NCBI GenBank assembly: GCA_020205615.1
Contig: CM035168.1
Coordinates: forward strand, 125,746,795 to 125,810,794
Length of the DNA: 64,000 bases
From: Panax quinquefolius
Taxonomy: Eukaryota; Streptophyta; Magnoliopsida; Apiales; Araliaceae
Direction of reading: 5' to 3'
Below the pieces are notes generated by a model. The model ran no database searches. It had not been told where the DNA came from and saw only the letters and a list, made by a program, of their open reading frames with translations. Below are positions 24,371 to 37,870 of the stretch, piece after piece; positions within the stretch are counted from its first letter, which is position 1; the number at the start of each line of letters is the position of its first letter. The translations under genes and the position numbers were made by a program.

Positions 24371-27137
24371 CCCCAAAATTAGGTATCGTCACCCATCTTG
24401 GGTGCGCCACTTACATGGTACATAAATTTAAATACAAACTTAATTATACATCCGTCATAGGTGTAACATACGACAATACATAAACCGAGAGTTCTAATAG
24501 GAATATTGTCATTTAGACAATATCCATACTCAAGAGTCCTCATTACATTTATTGTCACACTATTTAACGAGAATAGTGAGGACTACTAATGATATCTTGA
24601 GACCATCACTCTTTTCCCCAGGCTAAGTCCCGGCTATATTCTCATTTCACGAAGAAAACGATTGAAAGAAAGGGTGAGCTCAACTAGCCCGATGAAATAT
24701 TATAACTAAGATAATGCGAGAATAAATTATCATTAGTCTTGACAACAATGTTAAACGATAAAATACAATAAACAACCGGTTTAAGCTGCGGTGAATATCT
24801 GATCCATTAAAAGAGTCAAGTAGAAAATAAAATCTACTATCTTTTAGGTTTTAAAAGGTTTTCATCAATTTTTATCACTAAGACTCGGTTTAATGAATAA
24901 ACCACAATATCTAATCATCCATGTACCACGGTCGAGGATTTTCATCAAATTATCAATGGTCATGACTATACCTAAAATCACTCCCGGTCATAATCATACC
25001 AAAAACTATCCATCATTTGCATTCTTGACCCTTTGAGGACTTTTGTCACATCATTTATATCAAGCCATGATTATCTTAGAATGATCCACGGTCATAATCA
25101 TACTAAGTTCATCTATGCACGTAAGCGAAGATAACATAATATAACATGAGGATGATGACAATGACATAATAATTCAATAAAACAAGTTCACGAATTAATT
25201 TATTCGGGAACTAATAACGTCAAATTGTCGACATGATCTTTGCTTTGTAGAGTAAAATTCAAGAATGCTCGGAAAAATATTTTCATTAAAAATCTTTGGG
25301 ATGAAGCGAAAATATCGAGGATATTCCACTAAATTCATGGAGTATAGAAGTCAAAGTTTTAACCAACTGGGTATAATAAAGAATGGAATAACAAAAGAAA
25401 TCACCGTGCGTGCGATAGATTGCGAGAGCGAGTTATTCAGCGAGAATAATAAATAACGGAACCGGTCGGTGTAAAACGCCTGCAAGCGGGATGTTCAAAT
25501 GAATAATAATAAAGATGGGACCGGTCCAATTGTAAAACACACGAGCATGGATGTTCCATAATAAAAATAATAATAAAAAAGCGGAACCGAATCCTGTAAA
25601 AACACACGACAGGATATTCCATGAATAATAAAGAAATGGAATAATAGAAGAAGATCACCAAGTATAGGGGTATTCGCGATATCACAGTTATTCAACGAGA
25701 ATAGATAAGAATGGAATAACATAAGGATTTCACCAAGTATAGGGTATCTGGCGTATCTGAGGTTATGTATAGGGTATGCCACTTTTACGAGAGTTATTCC
25801 AATGAATAATAAAGAATGGAATAACGAAGTTCTCTTCATGAATAAGAAAGAATAACACCCCTACGAGTACAACAAATAATATTCCCTACCTTAGAAGAGC
25901 GAATATTGGAAAAGTGAAGTAGCAGAATACTTTTCTTCTTTCTCTCTATAGTTTCTCTCTCTCTAGAGTTTGATGAATTAAGTAAGAAATAATGAAGGAA
26001 TGAGCTTTCTATTTATAGAAAAAGCGAGGGTGGCTCTTGAGTGTATTGAAGGGTCAAAATGACTCTTGGTAATATTGAAGAGACAACTACTATTTGCGAA
26101 GGGGTAATTAACCCTTGGAACACCGAAGAGGCAGTTAACTCTTGGTAATATTGAAGGGACAACTACTATTTGCGAAGGGGTAATTACTATTGACGAAGGT
26201 AATTACTATTGACGAAGGTAATTACTATTCACAAAGGTAAATACTATTGACGAAGGTAAATACTATTGACGAAGGTAATTACTATTCACAAAGGTAATTA
26301 CTATTCACAAAGGTAATTACTATTCACAAAGGTAATTACTATTGACGAAGGTAAATACTATTGACGAAGGTAATTACTATTCACAAAGGTAATTACTATT
26401 CACAAAGGTAATTACTATTCACAAAGGTAATTACTATTGACGAAGGGACTCTTAGATGATGACATATGGGCCCCCCATAAAATAATCAAAGTTACCACAA
26501 ACGTCTCATAACAGACTCTTTATATACATCAAGGATTGAATAAATATTACCACAAATCATTTTATTTTTAATCAACACATATTTAATCTTTCAACAATTA
26601 TTAATCATTTATAACTTGTCGTCTCAATTAATAATTTAATACTATAACATATTATCGAGATGATCTTGTGACAATAATTGAATCAATAATATAAGAGATA
26701 TGATCACGTGAATTCTTGTAGCAATAATTGAGCATAATTTGAGTGACTTCTCACGTAAGCATCGATAATCAATATCGTGTCTTCTTATATATCTGACTCT
26801 GGCGTATTCTTGTACTTTTACTACGGGTAGTTCAATGCGGTTTTACGGTAACACCTCTCTGCCGTTATTTTTTATAGAAAAATAATTTTGTGGTTTTTCT
26901 AACTACGACAATACTTCCATTAATAGGGGTCCACCAATGATTGAGCCATCATCGAATATTCCCAAACAAAAAAAGAATATTCCCAGCCCAAACGAATATT
27001 TTATAACAACTTGCTTACTTTGCAAAATTTATAAATATTACCCACAACTATAACATTATATCAAATTTATTCCATAATATTCAAAAATAATATTTATAAA
27101 AAAATTCATCTTTATTTATAAAAGTGAGGGTCTTACA
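24371..27137 (-). repeat. Element C 3' LTR
   Basis: Matches 30503-33256, including the tandem repeat block, a TATA-like box at 26009-26018 (minus) and a CT-rich leader. Confidence 0.85.
26178..26445. repeat. 19-bp minisatellite in element C 3' LTR
   Basis: About 14 tandem copies of GGTAATTACTATTCACAAA, alternating with a variant ending TTGACGAA and another beginning GGTAAATAC. On the element's strand the block lies upstream of the TATA-like box, in U3. Confidence 0.93.
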
Positions 27138-27589
27138 CCTCCCTTAACTTATGAAATTTAAGCCCTCGAAATTAGAATGCGTACTGATATGATAAAGAGG
27201 TGAGGATACCTTGAATACCTTTATCGTTAAAAATATTAAATTCATCTTCATGATCCGGCGAAGATATTCATTAACAATTCATCTTTGCTTTTCTGAATGC
27301 CAAAGATATACAAGCGTAAAACCAATAATCTTTGAGGCCTTGACTTAATAGTATCACGACCACGAATTATCCATGCACTCTTGGCCAAGGATATTCGTGT
27401 TTTCAATCTGATCATGATTATCTTAAGAATAATCATTGGTCATAATCATACCAAGTCTATCAATGCACTTCTGACGAAAGATGACTTTTACCACATCCAT
27501 GAATTAATATTTCATTCTTTGAGACTCATTTCGATAATTAATCCATATCATCGAATCATCCACTACACTACGGGCCGAGGATATTCATT

Positions 27590-27935
27590 AGTATCACGAC
27601 CACGAATTATCCATGCACTACTACGAAAGATAATCGTGTATTCATTAGTATCCGACCACAAATTATCCATGCACTACGGCGAAGATAATCGTGTATTCAT
27701 TAGTATCACGACCACAAATTATCCATGCACTACGTGCCAAAGATAATCGTGTATTCATTAGTATCACGACCACAAATTATCCATGACACTACGTGCGAAA
27801 GATAATCGTGTATTCATTAGTATCACGACCACAAATTATCCATACACTTCGTGCGAAGATAATCGTGTATTCATTAGTATCAACCACAAATTATCCATGC
27901 ACTACGTGCAAAGATAATCGTGTTTTCAATTACGG
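27590..27935. repeat. 57-bp tandem array inside element C
   Basis: Six to seven units of the same repeat found at 17880-18545 (AATTATCCATGCACTACG, AAAGATAATCGTGTATTC), at the same place relative to the 3' LTR but with fewer copies. Confidence 0.88.
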
Positions 27936-29556
27936 TCATGATTATACCAACAATCACGGTCATAATCATACCAAGTCCATCTATGCGTGAGCCATAGATG
28001 ACTTTCAACATAATATAAGCATGAGGATCATGTATCGATGATATAAAGAATCAATCAAATGAGATAAAGGATAAATATTAAACATTTATAATATAATTTA
28101 TCCGAGGATTCAAGAATATCCCCATGTTATCAATCACTTAATAATCTTATAATCTAATATCATTAATATTATAACAATATTTTAATCACTTCTTAAATTT
28201 ATAAACAATTTATTTCAATTGTTTACGCTTTTACCATATAATGCATTTAATCATTCAAAAATGCCATACTCATAAGATATCATCATCAATGATCAAATCC
28301 TCATCAAAAAATATGCATATACTACTATATAGGATTCTCTAGCCATAAAATCCTATTTTCCAATTTTGTTACTTCACATAACATATTTAACTCATATGTT
28401 AAGTAACAAAACTATTTTTATGAAAAATATCAAATCAGTTCCAAAAATATTTCTTTTCTGGGATTTAGCATAATATAGTCCCATAATGAAAATATATTTT
28501 CTCGAAATTTTAAAATTTATTTACTATTTTTCAAAAATCAATTTCTAATTAATTCCTTAAAAATTTGCTACCTCAAGTTTAACTCCAGAAATTCCCAAAT
28601 CTTGGCAGGACCTTACACATGTTAATGTGAGCCTCGATTTAAATTTCATGGTCATCGGAGTTGTAGAACTCCGGTTATAGCATTTTAAATCGAAAAAAAT
28701 CCTAAATATTGAAATGGTCATAACTTGCTCATTTTAAGTCGGAATGAGCTCATTTTTGGACACGATGTTCTTTATACCATATACTTTTATGTCCCAAAAG
28801 GCCTGAATTTTTCTCACTAATTAAGTGGCCGAAACAGCCCTTACAAAAACGTGGCAGCGACTTTTGGACATTTTGAAGTTTTGACTCCTTTGCTAAAATC
28901 AGTCCACACGAAAATCTACAACACCTTTTCATTGATTCCACTTGGATTAGTTAGGTAACTCATAGATCTAACTCTAGGACTTGACCACACTCAAAAATTC
29001 AAAATATAATAGGAGATTTGGTCGATTGAATTTCATATTCGTTTTTCACCAAAATCGGTTTTTAACTCCTTGTGATTTTTAAGAAACTTTCATGTTTTCA
29101 CATACTAACCAACATAACTCATCATAACACTTACTAATACCACGTATACCCATGATTTTCATTAGTCCAATGCTTTTATTATGACTTTCATCATAAACCA
29201 CGTAAAGCTGCTCATTTTAGTTGAAGAAATATTTGAGGTTTAAGAAATGGGTTTTATCTCTTTGGGGTCAATCTGAAATTCGATTTCACGCTCTAAGTAG
29301 GCTAAGAAGTCTTCAAGAATACGCCAGAAATTTATTAATAATAGAAATATCATTCAAAAGCTGTGACTCTCATCCAAGACTTGGATAGTACGTCACATTG
29401 ATACCAACTGTGACTTCTATCCCTTAACCTAGATAGCACCTCACAATGATACCTATAAACTTGCCATCTTCATTCACGATGTAAGCCTCTGAAGAAGTCG
29501 GGCTTGGTGCATTCCACACAAGGAAGTCAACAAAAGAAAGGTTTGGGGCTCTTTAC

Positions 29557-29770
29557 TTATGGCTTGATATGATGAATAATTGACTTTAGTAGTTTGGTTA
29601 CTTGAATTACGCTGACGGGTTGGTTATGAATATAAAAGCTAACAACCTTACGAAAAGCATGATGAGTAGTTAACCAATTGATTCCTAAAATCACATCAAA
29701 GGCAAGTATTTTCAAAAGATAAGATCGACGAGTAAGCGTGAAAGTGTTTATTTGAATCAAACAAGATTTA
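29557..29770 (-). pseudogene. Retropepsin remnant of element C
   Basis: The frame reads LAFDVILGINWLTTHHAFRK, the same conserved gypsy protease block as in element A and slightly closer to the family consensus (FDVILG). Frame breaks upstream separate it from the gag-like pieces at 29801-30250. Confidence 0.75.
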
Positions 29771-30489
29771 AAAATAGTAAGCGATAACGAAGGCTCCTAC
29801 TTAACGAAGTTTCAACCAATAAGTCAAAAGTCTAACTTCTCCGGAGTCAAATTTAAGCGTTGAGCATAAGCAAGAGAGATAAAATAATGGGTAGAACCGG
29901 TATCTTATAAGGTATAGACTTGTGATTTTATAATTAACTAACTTGAGTGCTAACCCGTTCGGTTTACTACGCTTTTTGAGAAGTCGTGAAAATGCACTTC
30001 CTAAAACCAACGACTTTGTTTTGTCCATATCCACCTTTGGTGCCACCGTCCCCAAGCTAGACTTGACTTTGGTGCACAACAAAATTGAGCTAAATGACCT
30101 TCTCTTCTTGCAATTTCCACTTCTATTATCTTTGCCGTGATTACCAATTAGAAAGTGGTTACCATTCTTAGCATGATAATTTCCCCGATGGTTATCATTG
30201 TTACGATGGCCGTTGCCACCGATATGATTATTATCGTATTGTTGGTGGTTACCTTTTGTTTGAAATTTGAATCAACACTCTCATGTGCTTCATTGCTTAT
30301 CTCGGCATTTTTAGATGTCATTCTCAAACAACATCACAAAACAAGGGTTAATTAACATATCACATATTATCCTATACTCGAATGAGCCAATTAAATACCA
30401 AATAAATTTAGGTAGGTCATACTTAGCGAAGAATTCCCGTCTCTCCCCTCTAGTTCTTATCTCACATCTCGGCCGGGATCATATCCTAA

Positions 30490-30500
30490 GCTCGATACCA
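30490..30500 (-). other. Primer-binding site of element C
   Basis: TGGTATCGAGC on the minus strand, two to three bases inside the 5' LTR. It differs from the plant initiator-Met tRNA complement TGGTATCAGAGC by one missing base. Confidence 0.65.
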
Positions 30501-30502
30501 AC

Positions 30503-33256
30503 CGTGGCGCCCCCAAAATTAGGTATCGTCACCCATCTTGGGTCGCCACTTACATGGTACATAAATTCAAATACAAACTTAATTATACATCGTAGGTGTA
30601 ACATACGACAATACATAAAGCGAGAGTTCTAATAGGAATATTGTCATTTAGACAATATCCATACTCGAGAGTCCTCATTACATTTATTGTCACACTATTT
30701 AACGAATAGTGAGGACTACTAATGCTATCTTGGGACCATCACTCTTTTCCCCGACTACGTCGGCTATATTCTCATTTCTGAAGAAAACGGTGAAAAGAAA
30801 GGGTGAGCTCAACTAGCCCGATGAAAATATTATAACTAAGATAATGCGAATAAATTATCATTAGTCTTGAACAATGTTAAAGCGATAAAATACAATAAAC
30901 AACCGGTTTAAGCTGCGGTGAATATCTGATCCATTAAAAAGAGTCAAGTAGAAAATAAAGTCTACTATCTTTTAGGTTTTAAAAGGTTTTCATCAATTTT
31001 TATCACTAAGACTCGGTTTAATGAATAAACCACAATATCTAATCATCCACATACCCACGGTCAAGGATTTTCATCAAATTATCAATGGTCAAATGACTAT
31101 CTTAGAATCACTCCACCGGTCATAATCATACCAAAAACTATCCATCAACGCATTCTTTGGCCCCTTTGAGGACTTTTGTCACATCATTTATATCAAGCCG
31201 TGATTATCTACCGAATGATCCACAGTCATAATCATACTAAGTTCATCTATGCGCGTAAGCGAAGATAACATAATATAACATGAGGATGATGACAATGACA
31301 TAATAATTCAATAAAACAAGTTCACGAATTAATTTATTAGGGAACTAATAACGTCAAATTATCGACATGATCTTTGCTTTGTAGAGTAAAATTCAAGAAT
31401 GCTCGAAAAAATATTTTCATTAAAAATCTTTGGATGAAGCGCAAATATCGAGGATATTCCACTAAATTCATGGAGTATAGAAGTCAAAGTTTTAACCAAC
31501 TGGGTATAATAAAGAATGGAATAACAAAAGAAATCACCATGCATGCGATAAATCGCAGGCGAGTGAGTTATTCCAACGAGAATAATAAATAACGGAACCG
31601 AAATTACGCTTAAATTCATGCACGCAGAATGTTCAACAGATGTTCCAATAATAATAATAATAATAAAAAGAATGGAACCAGAATTCCGGAATAAAACACA
31701 TGAGAACGGGATATTCCAACAGAATAATAAAGAATTCCAATAATAATAAAGAATGGAATAACCAAGAAGATCACCAAGTATAGGGGATTTCATGCATATC
31801 TGAGTTATTCAATGAATAAATAAGAATGGAATAACATAAGGATTTCACCAAGTATAGGGTATCTGGCGTGTCACGAGTTATGTATAGGGTATGCCACTTT
31901 TACGAGTTATTCAACGAAATAATAAAGAATGGAATAACGAAGTTCTCTTCATGAATAAGAAAGAATAACACCCCTTACTACAGTACAACAAATAATATTC
32001 CTACCTTAGAAGAAATGAATATTGGAAAAGTGAAGTAGCGAGAATACTTTTCTTCTTTCTCTCTATAGTTTCTCTCTCTAGAGTTTGATTGAATTAAGTA
32101 AAATGAAATAATGAAGGAATGAGCTTTCTATTTATAGAAAAGCGAGGGTGGCTCTTGGTGTTAACGAAGAGGTCAAAAATGACTCTTGGTAATATTGAAG
32201 AGACAACTACTATTTATTGAAGGGTAATTAACCCTTGGAACAATCAAGAGGCGATTAACTCTTGGTAATATTGAAGGGACAACTACTTATTTGCGAAGGG
32301 TAATTACTATTGATGAAGGTAATTATTGAAGAGAAGGTAATTACTATTCACAAAGGTAATTACTATTGGCGAAGGTAAATACTATTGAAAGGTAAATACT
32401 ATTGACGAAGGTAATTACTATTCACAAAGGTAATTACTATTCACAAAGGTAATTACTATTCACAAAAGGTAATTACTATCGACGAAGGTAAATACTATTG
32501 ATGAAGGTAATTACTATTCACAAAGGTAATTACTATTCACAAAGGTAATTACTATTGAATTATTATTGAGGACTCTTAGATGATGACATATGGGCCCCCA
32601 ATAAAATAATCAAAGTTACCACAAACGTCTCATATGACTCTCTTTATATACATCAGGATTGAATAAATATTACCACAAATCATTTTATTTTTAATCAACA
32701 CATATTTAATCTTTCAACAATTATTAATTATTTATAACTTGTCGTCTCAATTAATAATTTAATACTATAACATATTATCTGAGATGATCTTGTGACAATA
32801 ATTGAATCGATAATATAAGAGATATGATGCGTGAATTCTTTGTAGCAATAATTGAGCATAAATAGAGTGACTTCTCACGTAAGCATCGATAATCAATATC
32901 GTGTCTTCTTATATCTGACTCTGGCGTATTCTTGTACTTTTTTTTACTACTGGGTAGTTCAACGGTTTTTAATGGTAACACCTCTGCCGTTATTTTTATA
33001 GAAAAATAATTTTGTCGTTTTCTAACTACGACAATACTTCCATTAATGGGGTCCACCATGATTGAGTAGTCGTCTGAATATTCCCAAACACAAAAGAATA
33101 TTCCCAACCAAACGAATATTTTATAACAACTTGCTTACTTTGCAAAATTTATAAATATTACCTGAACTATAACATTATATCAAATTTATTCCATAATATT
33201 CAAAAATAATATTTATAAAAAAATTCATCTTTATTTATAAAAATTTGGGGTCTTAT
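30503..33256 (-). repeat. Element C 5' LTR
   Basis: Direct copy of 24371-27137. TATA-like box at 32128-32137 (minus). The 19-bp minisatellite occupies about 32290-32568, with more irregular units than in the other LTR. Confidence 0.85.
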
Positions 33257-34866
33257 TATTGGAGAATATTTGTACGATGGCGCAATTATTGGTGGACCCC
33301 GCAACGGAATAAATGTCGGATATAGAAATCGACAAAAATAACATTTTTATAAAAATAACAACAAAACGTTTACCGTTAAACTGTTGAAATATCTGGTGAT
33401 AAAAGTACAGTAATACGCGTTGTTGCACAGTAACACATGATATTGCACAGTATCTTTGATTATTGATACTTACATCAGAAGTCACTCAGTATTTCATTCA
33501 ATAAATGACACAGTAGTTGCTGTATAATATCATATTATTGATTCAATTTTTATTATAATATCATCTACACAATACTTTATATTATTAAATCAATAATTGA
33601 CAAAACACAGTTACACATATTATTATATGTGTAATTAAATAAGCATTATTGATAATGTCTAGAAAGTTATGTCGAGCAAAGGGGTTAGATTATTTAATTG
33701 CGCGTCAGTAAGAATAAATCATTATCGAAAAGCTCCCTCTTTTGTGGGAACGATCTGGTTGTCAATATTGAAATCTATAATATTAATGGTGAATAATTTT
33801 AGATTTTTTTGATTAAAGATAAGTGAATTACAAAAGTTAAGGGGAATAATGTAAATTTGGAAAACTTTAGGAGTATTAAAGTGTAATAAGTCGACCAATC
33901 CATGTAATATTGAATCAATCAATCAGAGAAAAGATGATGTAAGCATAATGTAAGCATGACATCATCCTTAAAGAAATACAAAGATGATGCTATCACGATG
34001 ATGTCATTGAGAGACCAAGGTACAATTAATGCGGTACTAAAGTATAATTAACTTAGGTACCAAACTATAATAAGCCTAGCCCCTAACGTGCAAATATCGA
34101 AACTATGTTTTACTATAAATAGATAACTAAGTTCATTAGTTCTTCAATCTCCTACTACTATATTATTACAGTATTCAATCTCCTACTAAAGTAAGAAGTA
34201 TTATTTATTTCATATTCGTAAATGATGTTATTTTCTTCATACTCATAAGGGTTGTCATTCTATTACTTATTAATATGTGGGAATAACCTATCTACACGAT
34301 TACTACATGCTTGGTGAATAACCCTTTGTATTCATTCTTTATTAAATTATGAAATGATCTGTCTACGCGGATTACCGCATAACGGGTGAAAATTTATTTG
34401 TAGTTTCGTATATTATTTAATTTCATATTTCTCTACTTGACTCTTTTAATGGATTGTTTGTTCCGCTGCAGTTAAACTTGATGTATATTGTATTTTATCA
34501 GTTTAACATTGTTGAAGGCTAATGATAATTTATTCTACATTATCTTAGTCATAATATTTCTTATTGGGCTAGTTGAGCTCACCCTTTTACTTTCATTGTT
34601 CTCTTCAGGAAATGAGAACGTAGCAGGGACTAATCGGGGAACGGAATGACGGTCCAGACAATAGCATTAGTAGTCCTCACTATTCTATGAAATAGTGTGT
34701 TAATAAATGTATTGAGGACTTATTTTGAGTTTTAATACTGTCTAGAAGACAATATTTGTATTAAAACTCACAGCTCATGTTGTATATTTAAGATTGTATT
34801 TGTTATCTGTACCATGTATTTGGCGACTCAGAATAGGTGATGTATACCTATTTTGGGGGCGTCACA
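33257..34866 (+). mobile_element. Element D: plus-orientation family LTR, start truncated
   Basis: From ATTGGTGGACCCCGCAACGG onward it follows the family LTR in plus orientation. A TATA box CTATAAATAG lies at 34113-34122. The R/U5 part contains GGGCTAGTTGAGCTCACCC, AGTAGTCCTCACTATTC and GGCGACTCAGAATAGGTG. It ends with the canonical GGGGGCGTCACA at 34855-34866. The first roughly 150 bases of the LTR are missing at the border with element C. Confidence 0.75.
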
Positions 34867-36092
34867 GCTAAGTTCATTAGTTATTCACCAATTCGCTAAA
34901 ACTATAGAAAAAGAAGAATAGAGAAAGAAGAAAAGTATTCTACTACTATATTATAATAGTATCCAATCTCCTACTAAAGTAAGAGGTATTATTTATTTCA
35001 TATTCGTAAATGATGTTATTTTCTTCATACTCATAAGGGTTGTCATTCTATTACTTATTAATGTGTGAGAATAACATATCTACACGATTACTACATGTTT
35101 GGCGAATAACCCTTCGTATTCATTCTTTATTAAATTATGAAATGATCTATCTACGCGGATTACTGCATAACGGGTGAAAATTTATTTATAGTTTCGTATA
35201 TTATTTAATTTCATATTTCTAAATCTAAACTTACTATGGTAAGTATTGTTTTTATAATTCTAATTTTTTTCATGTCGAGGTACTATTCATTCGGGGTACT
35301 TTGCATGACGGAGTACTATTCATTCGAGGTACTATTCATGCCGGGTACTATTCACAATAAAATTAGTTTATTTTTCTGTCTAAATTATGTTTGATATATG
35401 AATCTTATTCTTAAATTTGAATCCACGTTTTGATCATCATGTTGACCATTTAGACATTATTGAACTCTAGATAAATTAAATTATAAATATATAATATTTA
35501 TCATTGATCTCACTTAATTCATTCTTTATATCATTGTTATAATCCTCAAATTTAAATTGTGGTTAAAGTTATCTTTGACCCGTAGTGCAAAGATGAACTG
35601 TTGATTGGTATGATCATGACTAGAAACTGTGTATTAGTATAATCATGACCTTTAATGTTATTGATAAAGACTTGTGATGAGAGTTCTCTTTGGCCCGTAG
35701 TGCAAAGAAGAACTGTTGATTGATATATTTAGCCCGTAATATAAAGATGGACATGTGTTTGACACGATCATGATCACTGATGATACAAATGAATATCTTT
35801 GACCCGTAGTGCAAAGATAAACTATTGTTTGACATGATCATTGGTTTTACAATTTTGGTGAACAATAATAGGGTTAGATGAACTCGAATTTGGAAGCGTT
35901 AAAAATACACCCCATTAGAATGAGGAGGACAAAATCTTCTTGTGTTCCTTTGAAGACTTGAAATATTTGTTACTGTATTTTATATGACATTGTAATAATT
36001 TGGTATATTTAGTATAATATTTGTATTTGAATTTAGTAGTGTGTATTTGACGACTCAAAATGAGTTGTGTGAACCTATTTTCGAGGTGTCAC
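34867..36092 (+). mobile_element. Element E: second LTR fragment, starting at the R region
   Basis: 34868-35222 repeats 34131-34433 of element D (CTAAGTTCATTAGTT, CTAAAGTAAGAGGTATT, GGGTTGTCATTCTATTAC), then diverges and ends with GAGGTGTCACA near 36092, another family-type LTR end preceded by CGACTCAAAATGAG. Between 35560 and 35840, three to four copies of a motif with CTTTGACCCGTAGTGCAAAG relate to the 57-bp satellite. At 35278-35352 a separate ~20-bp tandem run has GGTACTATTCAT units. Confidence 0.65.
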
Positions 36093-37870
36093 ATATAAAA
36101 TATTTCCAAACTCAAAATTGAGATAATTCATTTAAAATTATTTAAAAAATAAATCTAACAATAATGAGTAGTTCTTGTTAGATAGTTTATAAATTTCATT
36201 ATAATATATATTAAAATTAAAAGAATTCAACTCAATTTTGAATTTGAAAATTTCTTAATTTAATTTTAAAAATCAATATTATTCTTAATGTTGGAACAGG
36301 CAAAAGTAAATAAAATTAAATAGCATTTACCTTAGAGAGAAAAAAATCAAAATATTTTGATGTGATTTTTCTAAGTAGTGGATTAAGAACCAAAAGAGTT
36401 AAATCAAAGGTTATAAAGAATAATTTTGAAGAAAATGACATTTTTAAGAAGAATATAAATATTTTAAATAACTAAACTCATTTGTTTTTAGGTAAGTGTA
36501 GTACACTTTCGATTAATTTAAATGAAATTAAGTTAGTTTATTATGTTTATGAAACTAGATGTGGTTAAAAATTTACTTTTAAATTATAGATGACTCCAAA
36601 TAAATTTGAATCGACCATGTGATTATTTATAATTTACTCTTTATTATTTTAACTTTTTTGTTTTCTTTTCTCTTTTAAGCGTCTGTTTGCCCATCAGCAT
36701 GGTGGTATCGCATATGGTACAGGGGAGGGCCTCATACAAGTGGGGTGCGAATGTTATATAGTATAATATACATTGACGTTTTTATAATATTTTCTTAATA
36801 TTTTTAAATAAAAAATATTGTTATAAATATATAATGATAATAAAAATAGACATTATAAAATTTATAACTATAATTTTTATATAAAAATATTATCATCTGA
36901 CGTGGAAGTTACATGATGATTCATCAACTTAACCATCCGTATAACGTGGTCCAAGCATCAAGGAGAATAGGAATAGAAAATATTATCATGTGACGTCACT
37001 CATCTTATTAAATGATGAAAATAATCGTTGAAATAGTGTAAATGAGTCAGATAGTCACCTACTATAATTATTATGAGAGTTGATATTTTTATATAAAAAA
37101 ATTAATATTTTTACAAAAACTCTTCTCTAATAAATAATAAATAAATAGTAAAATCTTATAAAAATATTTTTTTTTCTTTGACGGTTGTAGTATTTATGTA
37201 CTACTAATATAGAAGTCTTTTCAAGATGTTTTATAGTATATATTATATATAGAGAAAAAGGATCAAGAAAGTATTAAAGACCTGACCCATTACCAACTTT
37301 CATCTCCCCCCTCCCTCTCTCCCGTCTGCGTTGGAGGAGTCCCTGAGATTTAGCGTTCGATGACTTTTTGCTCCTCTCAGCCACATGTTTATAACCCATA
37401 AGTTATTTTTGGTATATGTAGTTTGGTAATCCATCTGTCCTAAAATTTATACACAGACCTCATATAATATACTCCTTTGTGAATTGCTACTTTCTTCAGC
37501 AGGCAGGAGAATTCCGGGTATTGCAATTGTGGAATAACTCAGTTGGTCAATCATCCAATCCAGGTAGACTCCATCGCATTTTACTCTCATTATCCTTGAA
37601 AAGATACGACTCTGGTGCTAAATTAGTAAATTGTCCAGAATTTGAGGTTCAGAAAGATGTTTTTTTTTACTTCATCAATCATCAATGTTATGTTTTGTTA
37701 ATCTCATAAGTATTTGATGGATAAGAAAGGACAATATAAAGGTCAAATTTTGAAATTCTAAATATATTTTTTGTCAATCAATTTCAGAACTTTGTGTGAT
37801 TCAAAGACTTGTGAGCTCGTCGGTGGAGTGGTTTAAGTTTATGTAATTACATCAGAGCTCTGGATTAAAG
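36093..37870. other. AT-rich spacer and 5' flank of the AFG1 gene
   Basis: 36093-37250 is AT-rich without recognised features. 37290-37400 (CCCCCCTCCCTCTCTCCCG and the following CTC-rich stretch) looks like a promoter or 5' leader. 37870 precedes the ATG of the ATPase. Short open frames such as 37479-37709 are not supported. Confidence 0.5.

Larger units (their letters stand above)
24371..33256 (-). mobile_element. Element C: second non-autonomous LTR retrotransposon of the family
   Basis: LTRs 24371-27137 and 30503-33256 (about 2.75 kb) in direct orientation, interior 27138-30502. In element orientation the 5' LTR is on the right. It is followed by TGGTATCGAGC, close to the initiator-methionine tRNA primer site TGGTATCAGAGC. 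The interior has broken gag, a retropepsin remnant, non-coding DNA similar to A's, six to seven 57-bp repeat units and a purine tract. LTRs are longer than A's mainly because of a 19-bp minisatellite in U3. The outer ends are eroded: the left starts at CCCCAAAATTAGG without TGTGACG and the right ends GGTCTTATT instead of TCTTACA. No target duplication was found, so it is older or rearranged. Confidence 0.85.

Noticed and set aside
26178..32568. Regularly spaced short repeats resembling a CRISPR array
   Set aside because: Units are contiguous 19-bp tandem copies without unique spacers, they lie in LTRs of a plant retrotransposon, and the genome is eukaryotic.
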